The notes: generated from the letters alone by a model not told the origin. A stretch of 64,000 nt of DNA from Erythrobacter sp. NAP1 (GCF_000152865.1 NZ_CH672390.1:2707468-2771467), one strand, 5' to 3'. Numbered from the stretch's first letter, positions 25,749 through 35,395 are shown. Program-made: numbers and translations.

Positions 25749-25852
25749 CGTCATCGCGAGGGGCAAAGCCCCGTGGCGATCCATGGCGCGCGCTCTCGGT
25801 TTAGAGCACCGCTCCATGGATTGCTTCGTCGCTATCGCTCCTCGCAATGACG
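25749..25852. repeat. Palindromic intergenic repeat (REP-like inverted repeat)
   Basis: Imperfect inverted repeat of about 38-bp arms: one arm opens CGTCATCGCGAGG and ends GCGATCCATGG (25749-25785), the other read on the minus strand opens CGTCATTGCGAGGAGC and ends GCAATCCATGG (25852-25814). Internal hairpins such as GGGGC-AAA-GCCCC are present. The GTCATTGCGAGG...GCAATCCATGG pattern is a well-known form of dispersed palindrome in many bacterial genomes. It fills the nadC-regulator gap. Confidence 0.75.
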
Positions 25853-25862
25853 AGGATTGAGG

Positions 25863-26660
25863 TCAATGCACAAAGCGCGCGACCACATCGCGATATGACC
25901 GGCTCACCTTCACCTCTGCGCCCGAATCGAGCACCAGGAAGCATTCGCCGTTCGTGTGCGGTTTCACCTGCCGCACCTGGTCGAGATTGACGATCCAGCT
26001 CCTGTGCACGCGCTGGAAAACGCGCGGGTCGAGGCGGCGTTCGAGGTCCTTCATCGTCTCGCGCAGGATCAGCGAGTTCTCGGCGGTGTAGATGCACATG
26101 TAGTCGCCCGCGGCCTCGATGCGTTCGATCTGGTCGACCTCGACGCGGAAGATCTGGCCGCGATCCTTGACGTTGATGAGCTTTTCGAAGCGATCTGCGC
26201 TTTCGGCGCTATCGCCGCCAAAGTCCGCCGCGCGATCGGGCGCAACTTCGGCGAGCACGTCCATCAATTGTTCGGCATCCTCAGCCGACTTCTTCTCGGC
26301 AAGGCGCTGGCGAACGCGTTCGACCGTGTCGGCGAGCTTGTCTTCGTCGACCGGCTTCATGAGGTAGTTGACCGCATTGGCTTCGAATGCGCGGATCGCG
26401 TGTTCCTCGAATGCGGTGACGAAGACGAACAGCGGCGGTTCGATCTCCATCACGCCTTTGACGACCGAAAAGCCGTCGAATCCGGGCATCTGGATGTCGA
26501 GAAAGACGAGGTCGGGCTTCTCGGTCTTGATCTTGCGGATGGCCTCGCGCCCGTTCGAGCAGGTGTCGATCACCTCGACATCCTCGAACGCCTTGAGCCT
26601 TAACTCGAGGCCTTGAATGGCCAGCTTCTCGTCGTCGACGATGATGGTGCGAATTGTCAT
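25863..26660 (-). CDS. LytTR-family response regulator
   Basis: The protein has 265 residues. The receiver domain (1-120) has the acidic pocket VDDE and phospho-acceptor Asp55 in FLDIQMPG, with the TAFEEHA switch segment and the MKPVDEDKL lysine. The LytTR DNA-binding domain (about 165-262) contains IERIEAAGDYMCIY, LERRLDPRVFQRVHRSWIVNLDQV and VKVSRSYRDVV. Starts 1 bp inside the kinase stop (TAATG), giving coupled expression with its cognate kinase. Confidence 0.93.
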   Translation of the reverse strand: MTIRTIIVDDEKLAIQGLELRLKAFEDVEVIDTCSNGREAIRKIKTEKPDLVFLDIQMPGFDGFSVVKGVMEIEPPLFVFVTAFEEHAIRAFEANAVNYLMKPVDEDKLADTVERVRQRLAEKKSAEDAEQLMDVLAEVAPDRAADFGGDSAESADRFEKLINVKDRGQIFRVEVDQIERIEAAGDYMCIYTAENSLILRETMKDLERRLDPRVFQRVHRSWIVNLDQVRQVKPHTNGECFLVLDSGAEVKVSRSYRDVVARFVH

Positions 26661-27895
26661 TATGTGTTCCCGATTGCGCGTTGGGGGTTGAGGGCGACCA
26701 CGTTGTCCGGCGTTTCATTTGCGGGGGACGCGGATTTCGCGGGTCTGCCTTTTGATGCCGCTGAGGGAGCGGATTGCGATTTCTCTACAGGTTCAAAGGG
26801 GATCTCGATCAGCACGGTGAACCCGCCGCCGGGCTGTGAGGTGGTTTCGAAGACGTGATCCTCGCCGTAGCCTTGCATCAACCGATTGCGGATGTTTGCA
26901 AGGCCGACGCCGGTCGAAACCGGCTTTCCGGCGCCTTCGGGCAGGTGTTCTAGCATAGAAAGCTGAACGGGACCTTCGATGCCCGGCCCGGTATCCTCGA
27001 CCGCGATGCGAAGCCGCTCGCCAATCACGCGGGCGGTCAGCGAGATGCGCGCGCCTTCCTCCTGCGGGCTGACGGCGTATTTGATCGCGTTCTCGATCAG
27101 CGGCTGAAGCAGCATTGCCGGAAGGCACGCATCCATCGCCGCATCGTCGATCTCGAAATGGGTGCGCAGGCGCTCTTCGAAACGCATGCGTTCGATGTCG
27201 AGATAGAGCTTGAGCGTCTCGACCTCCTGCGCGAGCGTCACCTGGCTGCCCGGCTCGGTGATGAGCGTATGGCGAAGAAAGCCCGACAGACGCGTCAGCA
27301 TAGCGTTGGCAGGCTCGGTCTGCTTGAGCAGCACCAGCGTGCTGATCGAATTCAGCGTGTTGAACAGAAAGTGCGGATTGAGCTGATAGCGCAGCATGGC
27401 GAGCTGCGCGGCGGTGGTCTGAGCCTCAAGCCTTTCGAGCCTGTCGGCCTGTTTCTCGACCGTCAGGAAGAAGTTGATGGCGTAGTAAAGCGCGCTCCAT
27501 GCGCCCAGCAGCGTCAGCGGAATGAAGGACAGCCCGATAAAGCGCTGGGCAAAGGTCGTCTCGCGCGCGGCGCCGTAATAGAGGCCCTGCAGCCACGCAT
27601 CGATGCTCGCATAGACGATCACCGCACCCATCAGCGCGACAGCCGATCCGCCCCAGGTGACGATGGGCTGGCGGTCGATCAATTGGCGATAGATGACCGA
27701 CAGGATGAGGCTGATCGAAAAGCCGGTAACTGTGGTCACGACCAGCACCGCGAGCAGGTTCAGAGGCTGGTCGTTGGCAACCGCGACGACTGTACGGAGC
27801 AGGAAATAGCCGCCCCAGCCTGCAAGCTGCAGGTTCCAGAACGCACGGTTCTTGCTCGCGAAAAAGGGCGCAGGCTGGATGCGCATCATCGACAT
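26660..27895 (-). CDS. LytS/YehU-type sensor histidine kinase
   Basis: The protein has 411 residues. Four or so membrane helices (about 25-155) form the sensor. The His_kinase domain follows with the phospho-acceptor box LRYQLNPHFLFNTLNSIS, and then an HATPase region: LQPLIENAIKYAV (N box), DTGPGIEG (G1) and GVGLANIRNRL (G2). The last 60 residues are disordered and Pro/Ser-rich. No extracytoplasmic sensor domain is obvious, so the stimulus is likely membrane-linked. Confidence 0.92.
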   Translation of the reverse strand: MSMMRIQPAPFFASKNRAFWNLQLAGWGGYFLLRTVVAVANDQPLNLLAVLVVTTVTGFSISLILSVIYRQLIDRQPIVTWGGSAVALMGAVIVYASIDAWLQGLYYGAARETTFAQRFIGLSFIPLTLLGAWSALYYAINFFLTVEKQADRLERLEAQTTAAQLAMLRYQLNPHFLFNTLNSISTLVLLKQTEPANAMLTRLSGFLRHTLITEPGSQVTLAQEVETLKLYLDIERMRFEERLRTHFEIDDAAMDACLPAMLLQPLIENAIKYAVSPQEEGARISLTARVIGERLRIAVEDTGPGIEGPVQLSMLEHLPEGAGKPVSTGVGLANIRNRLMQGYGEDHVFETTSQPGGGFTVLIEIPFEPVEKSQSAPSAASKGRPAKSASPANETPDNVVALNPQRAIGNT

Positions 27896-28009
27896 GATGC
27901 CTCATGTAGCCGATTTTTCGGTTCGTCGCATGGTCTATTGCGCCACGCGGCGGCGGTGGGCGCATATGCGCAACCGCCTGCCGCAGTTTCACGAGCGTTT
28001 GGCCGCGCG

Positions 28010-28996
28010 CTAAAGCCCGGCGTCCGGATCGACCTCGCGGCGAAAATAGGCTCGCCAGTCGGCCTTGCCGGTCTGCTCAATCAGAGCGCGGATCGTGGGG
28101 ATTTCTGCCGCGATGAACTCCGCGCGCTCGTCCCAGCCATCATGCGTTCGCCCGCGCAGCAGCCCGCCATCGTGGCGCTTGCCCCATGTCTCCATGAAAG
28201 TCTGCGCCGCGACCGGATCGTAGCCTGCATTGGCCATGAGCCATGGCATAAGCCGGTCAGCCTCGCGCTCGGTCCGGCGCACATTGCGGCGTCCGCGTCC
28301 ATTGCGGTCGAGCCATGCGGTGTGGCCGAGGAAATTGTGCGCAAGCTCATGCGCAACAACGCCCGCAAACACGTCTTCGTCGTAGGAGAATGCTTCGAAC
28401 TTGATCCCGATCACCACCCGCTCGCCATCTGCAACCGCCTTGCGGCCATCGCCCATGAGCTCGAAACGCGTGGCGCAGACGGGGACCGCTGCGGGGTTCG
28501 CTACGTCGCCGTCGGCGAAGGCGATTTTGATCGAGCCGGCACCTTCAAGCTGTGCGTCGACATGGTCGTGCGCCCGCTTGAGCCGCGCCCAGTCGAGGCG
28601 GTCCTCCGCCTCCCATCTGTTCGGGTCGAGCGCGCCGAGCGCGACCACTTCGCGGTTCTGAGCAAACGCTCCGCTTGTCCCCGCAGGCGATCCACGAGCC
28701 GCGGTCTGCACCGCGAAATCGCCGGTCATGCCGAGCGCACGGCGTGCGATTGCTGGCCCTCCATAGCTGGCCAAGTCCTGCAATTGCAGGCCGATCGACG
28801 GGATCACCCGGTCGCAGAAATCGGCGTTGCCGCGCACCAGCTTCCAGCCCACATCCTGAAGGCGCTGGTCGAAACGTTGGTAGTTCTCGATTGCAGCGCG
28901 CTCGGCAGCAAGGTCGATGCGGTCCCAGTTAACCTCGGCCCTAGCTGCAACGGGCAGCGCGAGGAGACACAGCGCCGGGATTAGGCGTGCGACCAT
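28010..28996 (-). CDS. M48-family zinc metalloprotease, exported
   Basis: The protein has 328 residues. Signal peptide at residues 1-20 (cut after ARA). The zinc motif HEXXH appears as AHELAHNFLGH, with a downstream TEREADRLMPW glutamate as third ligand, typical for M48. The remainder is family-specific and PDZ-like. Probably periplasmic. TGATG overlap with the upstream DsbA-like gene. Confidence 0.82.
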   Translation of the reverse strand: MVARLIPALCLLALPVAARAEVNWDRIDLAAERAAIENYQRFDQRLQDVGWKLVRGNADFCDRVIPSIGLQLQDLASYGGPAIARRALGMTGDFAVQTAARGSPAGTSGAFAQNREVVALGALDPNRWEAEDRLDWARLKRAHDHVDAQLEGAGSIKIAFADGDVANPAAVPVCATRFELMGDGRKAVADGERVVIGIKFEAFSYDEDVFAGVVAHELAHNFLGHTAWLDRNGRGRRNVRRTEREADRLMPWLMANAGYDPVAAQTFMETWGKRHDGGLLRGRTHDGWDERAEFIAAEIPTIRALIEQTGKADWRAYFRREVDPDAGL

Positions 28997-29697
28997 CAGC
29001 TGTCCGCTTCGTCGAGCGCTTCCTTGAGGGCCTCATAACCGACCGCTCCGCCAAACGGGGTCTCCCCCGCGATAAAGGCAGGCGTTCCGGAAAAGCCGAG
29101 GCTCTGCGCGAAGGTCAGATTGCGCACGAGTTCGAGGCTGACAGCTTCGCTCGCAGCGTCAGCCCGCGCCTGCTCCATGTCGAGGCCGATCTGGCGCGCG
29201 GCGGTTTCTACGCCGAGCGGCGAGGTGTCGCCAAGGTCGAACATGGTCTCGTGAAATTCGCGGTACTTGCCCTGCATCCCTGCGGCGAGAGCCATGCGGG
29301 CGGCGTCTTCGCTGCCCTGAAAGATCGGCCACTCGCGCATAATGACCTTGAGGTCGGGGTCTTCGGCGACGAGTTTCTGCACATCGGCGAGACTCGCCTC
29401 GCAATAGGGGCAATTGTAGTCGGTGAACTCGATCAGCACCTTGGAACCTTGCGGATTGCCGATGATCGCGCCGGGGAAGGGGGTGAAGAGCTCGTCCCCC
29501 ACCGAAGCGAGGCGTTCGCGCGCCTGCTCGTCCGACAGAGCCTGCGCGACGTCCTGAAGGATCGAGGGGTTCTCCATCAGGTAAGTGCGCGTGCGATTGT
29601 CCGCGAGGCCCGCATAGGACCAGGCGGCTGCACCGAGAAAACCGAAGATGAGCGCGGTGATCGCGGTCAGGAGCGAATTCTTGAAGGTGTTATCCAT
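28996..29697 (-). CDS. DsbA-family thioredoxin-fold oxidoreductase, membrane-anchored
   Basis: The protein has 233 residues. An uncleaved-looking hydrophobic segment (about 8-30) precedes an N-terminal helical region. A thioredoxin domain with active site C96-P-Y-C99 in FTDYNCPYCE follows, and the cis-Pro loop is SGTPAFIAG. This layout resembles the DsbA/BdbD-type Com1-like proteins. Located between two M48 protease genes, suggesting a joint role in periplasmic protein quality control. Confidence 0.9.
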   Translation of the reverse strand: MDNTFKNSLLTAITALIFGFLGAAAWSYAGLADNRTRTYLMENPSILQDVAQALSDEQARERLASVGDELFTPFPGAIIGNPQGSKVLIEFTDYNCPYCEASLADVQKLVAEDPDLKVIMREWPIFQGSEDAARMALAAGMQGKYREFHETMFDLGDTSPLGVETAARQIGLDMEQARADAASEAVSLELVRNLTFAQSLGFSGTPAFIAGETPFGGAVGYEALKEALDEADS

Positions 29698-29709
29698 TGG
29701 GGCCCACGT

Positions 29710-31089
29710 TTAGCGGCTGTCGCGAATCCGTTCCAGCGCGGCGCGCGCCTGAAGCGAGATATCCTGTGCGCGGATCCAGTCGGGCGAGCCGACGGGCAGT
29801 CCCGCCTCGGCGGCCTGCGCGCTGCGCAAGGCCTCGGGGTAGCGGCGGCTCATCACCTGCTGTTCGGCGCTGGCGAGGCGCGCACGCGGAATGTCGCCGC
29901 GCGCGGCGTAGACCACGCCGAGCTGATACCAGGCAAACGGATTGAACCGGTCGCGCGAGACGGCAGAGCGCAGGACGCGTTCCGCCTCATCGAAATTGGC
30001 CTCGTCTTCGGTTGCGATCAGCGCATGGCCGAACATCCCGGCGATCAGCGGCTGGCCGAGTGTAAGGTCGACCGCGCGGCGAAGCGGCTGAAGCGCATCT
30101 GCGGGGCGGCCCGATTCGAGCAGGATTTGGCCCTTGAGCTCGAGGAAGTACGGATTGTTAGGTTCGGTTCCGAGCAGCGAATCCGCCTCAGCCACGGCTT
30201 TCTCGACCTGCGCGTCCTTGTGATAGGCGTAGGCGCGGGCATAGCGTGCAGGTACGCTCTGGTCGCTCTCCGGGTAACGTTGCATCACACGCTGCGGCTC
30301 AGCGAGGTAGCCGTAAAGCTTGGCCTGCGCGGCGAGGAAGCGTTCCTGCAATTCCGGATCGGGCGGCGTGTCCCATGACGCGTCTTCCTGCAACAGGCCT
30401 CGGAGGGTTTGAATGCGATCGCCGGCGAGCGGGTGAGTGCGCCCGTAAGACGCGGCTTCGGACTGGCTGAAACCGCGGCGGATTTCCATGTCGCGCAGTC
30501 GGTCGAAGAAATCGAGCATGCCCTTGCCCGAAATGCCTGCGCCCGAAAGGTAGCGCGCGCCGGCAAGGTCGGTTGCGGCTTCCTGATTGCGGTTGAAGGC
30601 GAGGAAGCTGCCGACAGCGGCCTGCTGTCCGGCCAGCACTGCGCCCAACGCCGCATCGCCCGCACCTGCAAGCGCGGCGCCCACTCCGAGTAGCAGCGAA
30701 AGGATCGTGATCCCCTGGGCAGCGCTCGTGCGTTCGTTGAATCGGACAACGTGGCCTGCGGTGATGTGGCCAAGTTCGTGCGCGAGAACGCCCTGCACCT
30801 CGTTAGCGGTTTCCGCCGCATTCAGGAGCCCGGCATGGACATAAACGACCTGGCCGCCGGCAACGAAAGCATTGATCGAGTTGTCGTTGATCAGCACGAT
30901 CTCGACGTTTTCCGGCTCAAGCTCGGATGCCTCGATCAGCGGATATGCCATATCGCGCAGCAGCTCTTCGGTCTCCGCATCGCGCAGGATCGACTGCGCG
31001 GAAACCGGCTGGACCGCCATCGCACAGGCGGCAAAGAATGCGAGCGCGTAAGCGGCTAGCGAGCGGGCGGGGATCAGGACGGGGCGCAT
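29710..31089 (-). CDS. M48-family metalloprotease with TPR repeats (BepA/YfgC-like)
   Basis: The protein has 459 residues from ATG 31089, chosen because it gives a good signal peptide ending VSAQS. The HEXXH motif is in VLAHELGHITAGH, with NQEAATDLAGARYL containing the third ligand. The C-terminal half (about 270-455) consists of tetratricopeptide repeats. BepA acts in outer-membrane protein assembly or degradation; the domain order here is the same. It is 12 bp upstream of the DsbA-like gene. Confidence 0.9.
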   Translation of the reverse strand: MRPVLIPARSLAAYALAFFAACAMAVQPVSAQSILRDAETEELLRDMAYPLIEASELEPENVEIVLINDNSINAFVAGGQVVYVHAGLLNAAETANEVQGVLAHELGHITAGHVVRFNERTSAAQGITILSLLLGVGAALAGAGDAALGAVLAGQQAAVGSFLAFNRNQEAATDLAGARYLSGAGISGKGMLDFFDRLRDMEIRRGFSQSEAASYGRTHPLAGDRIQTLRGLLQEDASWDTPPDPELQERFLAAQAKLYGYLAEPQRVMQRYPESDQSVPARYARAYAYHKDAQVEKAVAEADSLLGTEPNNPYFLELKGQILLESGRPADALQPLRRAVDLTLGQPLIAGMFGHALIATEDEANFDEAERVLRSAVSRDRFNPFAWYQLGVVYAARGDIPRARLASAEQQVMSRRYPEALRSAQAAEAGLPVGSPDWIRAQDISLQARAALERIRDSR

Positions 31090-31100
31090 CGAGCGTGGTG

Positions 31101-32060
31101 CTAACCCGTTTCGTCCTGAACGGGAACTGAAACCTCGTCGCGTGTCGTCGCAACGTCGCGTGCCTCGTTGGTCACGGCTATCGCGAAGCCGGAGACGAGG
31201 TCGAAGAAGTCGCTGTTGCCGCGCCATGGGGCGGCGAGGCTGACGATAGGCCCGTTATGGTCCATCTCTTGGGGAAGAATGGTGAGCGCCTGGCCGCCCG
31301 CAGCCTCCAGTTTCTCGGCAAGCACCCGTGCATTGCGCGCTCCGACCAGCTCGTCCTTCTGGCCGTTGATCAGAAGCATCTGCGGTGCATCGGCGCTCAC
31401 ATGGTTGATCGGCTGGGTTGAACCTGCGTCCTCGACATGGCCGAAGGCGGCAATGGTCGAATCGCTTTTGAACGGCGCGAAGTCGTAAGGGCCCGCCATC
31501 CCGATCACGCCGGAAATATCGGCAGGAGAGTGCCCGTGCGCGGCAAGCCAGCGATCCTCGAGCGCGACCTGTACGACGTTGTAAGCGCCTGCTGAATGCC
31601 CAGCGAGCACGATCCGTTCCGGATCGCCGCCATGTCGGGCGATGTTGGCCTTGGTCCAGGCAATCGCGCTTGCGGTGTCCTCGAGCATTCCGGGATAGAC
31701 GCCGTCTTCGCCCAGGCGATAGCCTGCGAGAACGACGATGAACCCTTCTGGCACAAATGCTCTACCAAAATATCCATAAGTGCCCGGATCGCCGCTGCGC
31801 CAGCCCCCGCCATGGACGAAGACAAGCACCGGGCGATCATCGCCGGCCGCGTCTTCCGCGCCCCAGACGTGCAGTTTTTGCGCGGGGTGGGAGCCGGTGG
31901 AGGCAACTTCGAGCTCGCTGGCGCCGCCGTCCCCCCCAGCCACGCGGTCGATCGCCGTCAGCAATGCCGGGCCGTTGCGCGACAGGGTCATGGTCAGATA
32001 GGCGCCGAAGCCAATGCCTATGACGGCAATCACGCCGAGGATGGTCAGAAATGTCTTCAC
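31101..32060 (-). CDS. Alpha/beta hydrolase (esterase/lipase type), membrane-anchored
   Basis: The protein has 319 residues from GTG 32060, which starts a hydrophobic anchor (FLTILGVIAVIGIGFGAYL). The oxyanion motif is FVHGGGWRSGD, the nucleophile is Ser in AGHSAGAYN, a DELV segment offers the Asp, and the His is in MDHNGPI. This is the HGGGW carboxylesterase group. Same strand as the BepA-like gene and 11 bp upstream of it. Confidence 0.85.
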   Translation of the reverse strand: MKTFLTILGVIAVIGIGFGAYLTMTLSRNGPALLTAIDRVAGGDGGASELEVASTGSHPAQKLHVWGAEDAAGDDRPVLVFVHGGGWRSGDPGTYGYFGRAFVPEGFIVVLAGYRLGEDGVYPGMLEDTASAIAWTKANIARHGGDPERIVLAGHSAGAYNVVQVALEDRWLAAHGHSPADISGVIGMAGPYDFAPFKSDSTIAAFGHVEDAGSTQPINHVSADAPQMLLINGQKDELVGARNARVLAEKLEAAGGQALTILPQEMDHNGPIVSLAAPWRGNSDFFDLVSGFAIAVTNEARDVATTRDEVSVPVQDETG

Positions 32061-32089
32061 TCGTCGTGTCTCCGTTCGCGCGCTGTCAA

Positions 32090-33196
32090 TCAGCCCGGTG
32101 TTCCCTCGCTGGCCGTGCGGACCAGCCGTTCGACCCCGCCTTCGAAATCGAGCCCGGTTTCGGCAAGAAAATCGGCAGCCGAGCTGTAATCGCCGCCTGT
32201 CCATAGCGGAACATCGGCCTTTTCGATCACCTCTTTTGCGTGAAGTTCCTCATCGCTCAAGGGTTCGCCCGCGACTGACCGAATGAAGACTGCCGCGATT
32301 CGGCCCGGATGCGCCTTTACGATGCTGCCAAAAGCGGAGAGGTCTTTCTGCGTGTCGTCGCCGATGAGCGCGAATTTGAGGTTTGGGAAGGTCGCAAGGA
32401 TTCGCTCGATCGCATCGCGCTTGTGCGAGCCGTGCCCTTCCTTGCCCAGTGTCTTGCGGTTGAAGCCCCAGTCGCGCAGCATCACCGGCCCAAGCGGTAG
32501 CCCGCGCTCGCGCTTGAAGGTGACGAGATAGGAAAACAGGTTCCACGGGCTCGACGAGACGTAGAAGACCGGGCGAACGCGCGCTTCGGGCGCAAGCTCG
32601 TCGATCGCCTTTGCAGGTTCACGTGCGCCTGCCGGATTGCCGCCAATCGCTGCGTAAAACGCGCTCGCCCCCGGTACGATCACGCGCTGCGACGGCATTT
32701 GCGCCATGACCCTTTTCCAGTTGCGCGCGATCTTGCGGAAATTGCCCGTGATCCCGGTCTCGAGGATCGTGTCGTCGATATCCGAGATGATGCCCAGCTG
32801 CGTCTCGCTTCCCGGCGTAAGGATATAGGCCGAAGCCTCCTCTCCCTCGCCCCAGCGCAGCGTCGCCTTCTCCCACCGGGTGCGCTTGGGCGGAATAAAG
32901 GGTGCGGGCAGTTCGAGGTCGAAACGCGCAAAGCCCTCCGGCCCGGTCACGGCAGTATGGGTAACGCTCGGAGCATCGCCGTAGCTGTATTCGAGTTCAA
33001 CTGGCAGGCCCGGGACCTCGTGGCTCATATATTGGCGCACCATGGTCGAGAAATCGCGCCAGAAGCTGCGGTTTTCGAATTCAGGTTCCCGCGAACGGAT
33101 TGCGCGCGCATTTATGGTGAGGCGCGACGCGTTGCGATAGCCGAAGAAAGGCTGCACGCGCACAGGTGCGCGGCGGGAGAGAGGGCCGATGGGCAT
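32090..33196 (-). CDS. App1-type phosphatase domain protein (DUF2183)
   Basis: The protein has 368 residues. The C-terminal part holds the HAD-like motif IISDIDDTILETGI, FYVSSSPWNLFSYL, GFNRKTLGKEGHGSHKRDAIERIL and ALIGDDTQKDLSAF, matching the App1 phosphatidate phosphatase catalytic domain of yeast. The N-terminal 120 residues form a beta-rich domain. A lipid phosphatase activity is inference from the family. Confidence 0.85.
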   Translation of the reverse strand: MPIGPLSRRAPVRVQPFFGYRNASRLTINARAIRSREPEFENRSFWRDFSTMVRQYMSHEVPGLPVELEYSYGDAPSVTHTAVTGPEGFARFDLELPAPFIPPKRTRWEKATLRWGEGEEASAYILTPGSETQLGIISDIDDTILETGITGNFRKIARNWKRVMAQMPSQRVIVPGASAFYAAIGGNPAGAREPAKAIDELAPEARVRPVFYVSSSPWNLFSYLVTFKRERGLPLGPVMLRDWGFNRKTLGKEGHGSHKRDAIERILATFPNLKFALIGDDTQKDLSAFGSIVKAHPGRIAAVFIRSVAGEPLSDEELHAKEVIEKADVPLWTGGDYSSAADFLAETGLDFEGGVERLVRTASEGTPG

Positions 33197-33275
33197 GTGA
33201 GCACCGGGTAACCGGGCCCGCCCTCAAGGCCAAGCGTTTATAGCGCAAATGCGGCGTGAGGTATCGCCGAAGCGA

Positions 33276-35225
33276 TCAGCCTACGAGGCGTTTGCCTGCC
33301 TTCTCGATGAGCTTCACGTCGTCGTCGATCTCGCCGATCAGCGCGACATTGCCCTTGCCGTCGCGGCGGACCATGACGAGCGAGAATTCCGGACCTTCGC
33401 CCGAGAGCGCTTCGAGCGTGAGTTCTTCGAGTTCGCGCAGCTTCTTTGCGAGCTGTGCGCGGACATCGCCCTCGGCTTCGACTTCCTTGCCGGCCTCTTC
33501 GCGGCGCAGGCGGCGTTCAGCCGCGACGACGCCCTTGAGACCGCCATCGGCCTTGCCGAGGAAGCCAGCAAGGCTCCCACGATCCAGCCCGATACGATGC
33601 GCGTGGCTGAGCACGGCTGCGTATTCGGTGAGGCGGGTCTTGTCGTAATCGTGACCAAAGACGAGCTTGACGATCGGCGTCATCGGCGCGCGGTCCTGGA
33701 CCGTGAGGCCGCTGTCCTCGATCAACTCTTCATAGGCTTCCGGCTCATCCTGGGCCGCCAGCGAGAAATCGTAGGCACGGCCAACAGCGGCATAAAGCGC
33801 GTTGCGGGTGCGGTCTTCTGATACGCTTGCCGTCTGTGCGAGTTCGCGCGCAGCGGCGAGGCAATCGTACAGGTCTGCATCCTCGCCGAGTTCGCTCTGC
33901 GCGACTACGGGAGCTGGGTCCGGTGCGCGTACAGGTGCCGGGGCAGACTGCGGCTGTTCTTCAGCCTCGACGACTTGCGGTGCTTCGACCTCTTCAGGCT
34001 CCGGCTCGCTGAGAGCGTCTTCTTCGGCCTCAGCCGCTTCTTCTACCGCTGGCTCTTCGTCAGTGGCGACAGCTTCGAGGCCCGAAAGGTCGAGCGGATC
34101 GACGATGCCGGCGCTTTCCTCGAGGCTCTCGTCGTTCGCCAGTTCGGCTTCGGCTTCAGGTTCGCTGACAGGTTGCTGTTCGAGGTCTACGCGGTAGTCT
34201 TCCGGGTCAAACCGTTCAGCGTCGAGGTCGACCGCTTTCTTGGTCGGCGCATCGATGTAGTCGGAAAGCGAGGCGAAGCTGTAGCCGGCGCCATCGTCTT
34301 CTTCCTCGTCCAGTTCGCCATACTCGTCGAGCTCGTCTTCATCATCGAGCGAGAACTGGCCGAAATCGGGGAAGGGCAGGTCATCGCCCTGATCATCGTC
34401 GTGCGACTGGTCGCCGATCAGATCCGAACCAAGGTTCGCAATATTGGCAAGTTCGGCAGGGTCTTCGTCGATATCGGCAGGATTCTGAAGCTCCGGCTCT
34501 TCGGCTTCTTGCGAGCCTTCATGCGAGGGCGCATCAGCCCATTCGGTGAGCGGGTCGGAGTGATGCTTGTGCGGCGTGTCTTCTTCGACTTCGGCTTCTT
34601 CGGCATCGCCCTGTTCGATGGCCTGGTCGATTTCGAGTAGCAGTTCGTCAGCGGTGGCGGCGTCCGCCATCTCTTTCCAGTTGATCACACCGTAGATGAA
34701 ATCGATCGTCTCATCATCGCTGGAGAACGGCAGAAGGATACCGCGATACAGGATCGAGGAGCCGCGCTGATTCACGAATTCCGCCTCGAAGCCGATTGGC
34801 GCCTGATTGGCGAGGATTTGCATGTAGTGGTCAGTGATGCGGCTCAGCAAAGAGCGCGGCGGGACGTCGGACAGACGCTCGATCGCCGAAATGTTGTCGG
34901 TCCCGCATTCCTCGGCGAGAACGTCTCCGAGATACTGGACCACCGGGTCTTCGATGCCGGAAGAAAAATCGAGCAGGACCGAATAGGGTCCGAAATCGGG
35001 AAGATTGTGTGGCTCGAGGTCTTCGATTGACGGGAAGGTCGCCTCGCCCAGCAGGCTGGCCCAGTGATTGTAGGCGCGCACCTGCATGCGGCGCTCATCC
35101 TGGCCGATGGCCTCAGGCGGCAATTCGCGCACGGCCTCTTCGTCGGGTCCAGAAGTATCTGCACCCCAATCGTCGCTGTCGTCAGCAGGAAGTTCGCTGT
35201 CGAAAGTACCCCGAAGATTGTCCAT
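33276..35225 (-). CDS. PAS-domain protein with long acidic linker
   Basis: The protein has about 649 residues from ATG 35225, which has AAGGGG about 11 nt upstream. Residues about 45-190 look like the PAS_5 type seen in alphaproteobacterial one-PAS proteins (AYNHWASLLGEATFPSIEDL, ISAIERLSDVPPRSLLSRITDHYMQIL, GILLPFSSDDETIDFIYGVINW). Residues about 200-450 are Asp/Glu-rich, Ser/Pro/Ala-containing and probably disordered. The C-terminal 190 residues are helical and end in a small beta element (SLVMVRRDGKGNVALIGEIDDD). No kinase or cyclase domain is attached. Cytosolic. Confidence 0.72.
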   Translation of the reverse strand: MDNLRGTFDSELPADDSDDWGADTSGPDEEAVRELPPEAIGQDERRMQVRAYNHWASLLGEATFPSIEDLEPHNLPDFGPYSVLLDFSSGIEDPVVQYLGDVLAEECGTDNISAIERLSDVPPRSLLSRITDHYMQILANQAPIGFEAEFVNQRGSSILYRGILLPFSSDDETIDFIYGVINWKEMADAATADELLLEIDQAIEQGDAEEAEVEEDTPHKHHSDPLTEWADAPSHEGSQEAEEPELQNPADIDEDPAELANIANLGSDLIGDQSHDDDQGDDLPFPDFGQFSLDDEDELDEYGELDEEEDDGAGYSFASLSDYIDAPTKKAVDLDAERFDPEDYRVDLEQQPVSEPEAEAELANDESLEESAGIVDPLDLSGLEAVATDEEPAVEEAAEAEEDALSEPEPEEVEAPQVVEAEEQPQSAPAPVRAPDPAPVVAQSELGEDADLYDCLAAARELAQTASVSEDRTRNALYAAVGRAYDFSLAAQDEPEAYEELIEDSGLTVQDRAPMTPIVKLVFGHDYDKTRLTEYAAVLSHAHRIGLDRGSLAGFLGKADGGLKGVVAAERRLRREEAGKEVEAEGDVRAQLAKKLRELEELTLEALSGEGPEFSLVMVRRDGKGNVALIGEIDDDVKLIEKAGKRLVG

Positions 35226-35395
35226 GGCTCGGCTCTTGCCCCTTGAAAAACGCCTGTTCATCGCGGTTTTGAAGGGACGTGGTAAACATAGTGTTAAGTC
35301 GCGCCGGAAAGTTGCGTTAATTCTTGATGATGGCGTGGCCGAGCATAGGCGCAGTGCTGCGCTGAAGTTTCAGGGGCTTAGTGAAGCGACTGCGT

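Noticed and set aside
27158..28984. Plus-strand open frame of about 608 codons spanning the histidine kinase and M48 genes
   Set aside because: It crosses two unrelated minus-strand genes and their intergenic gap, has no domain and shows antisense-type composition.
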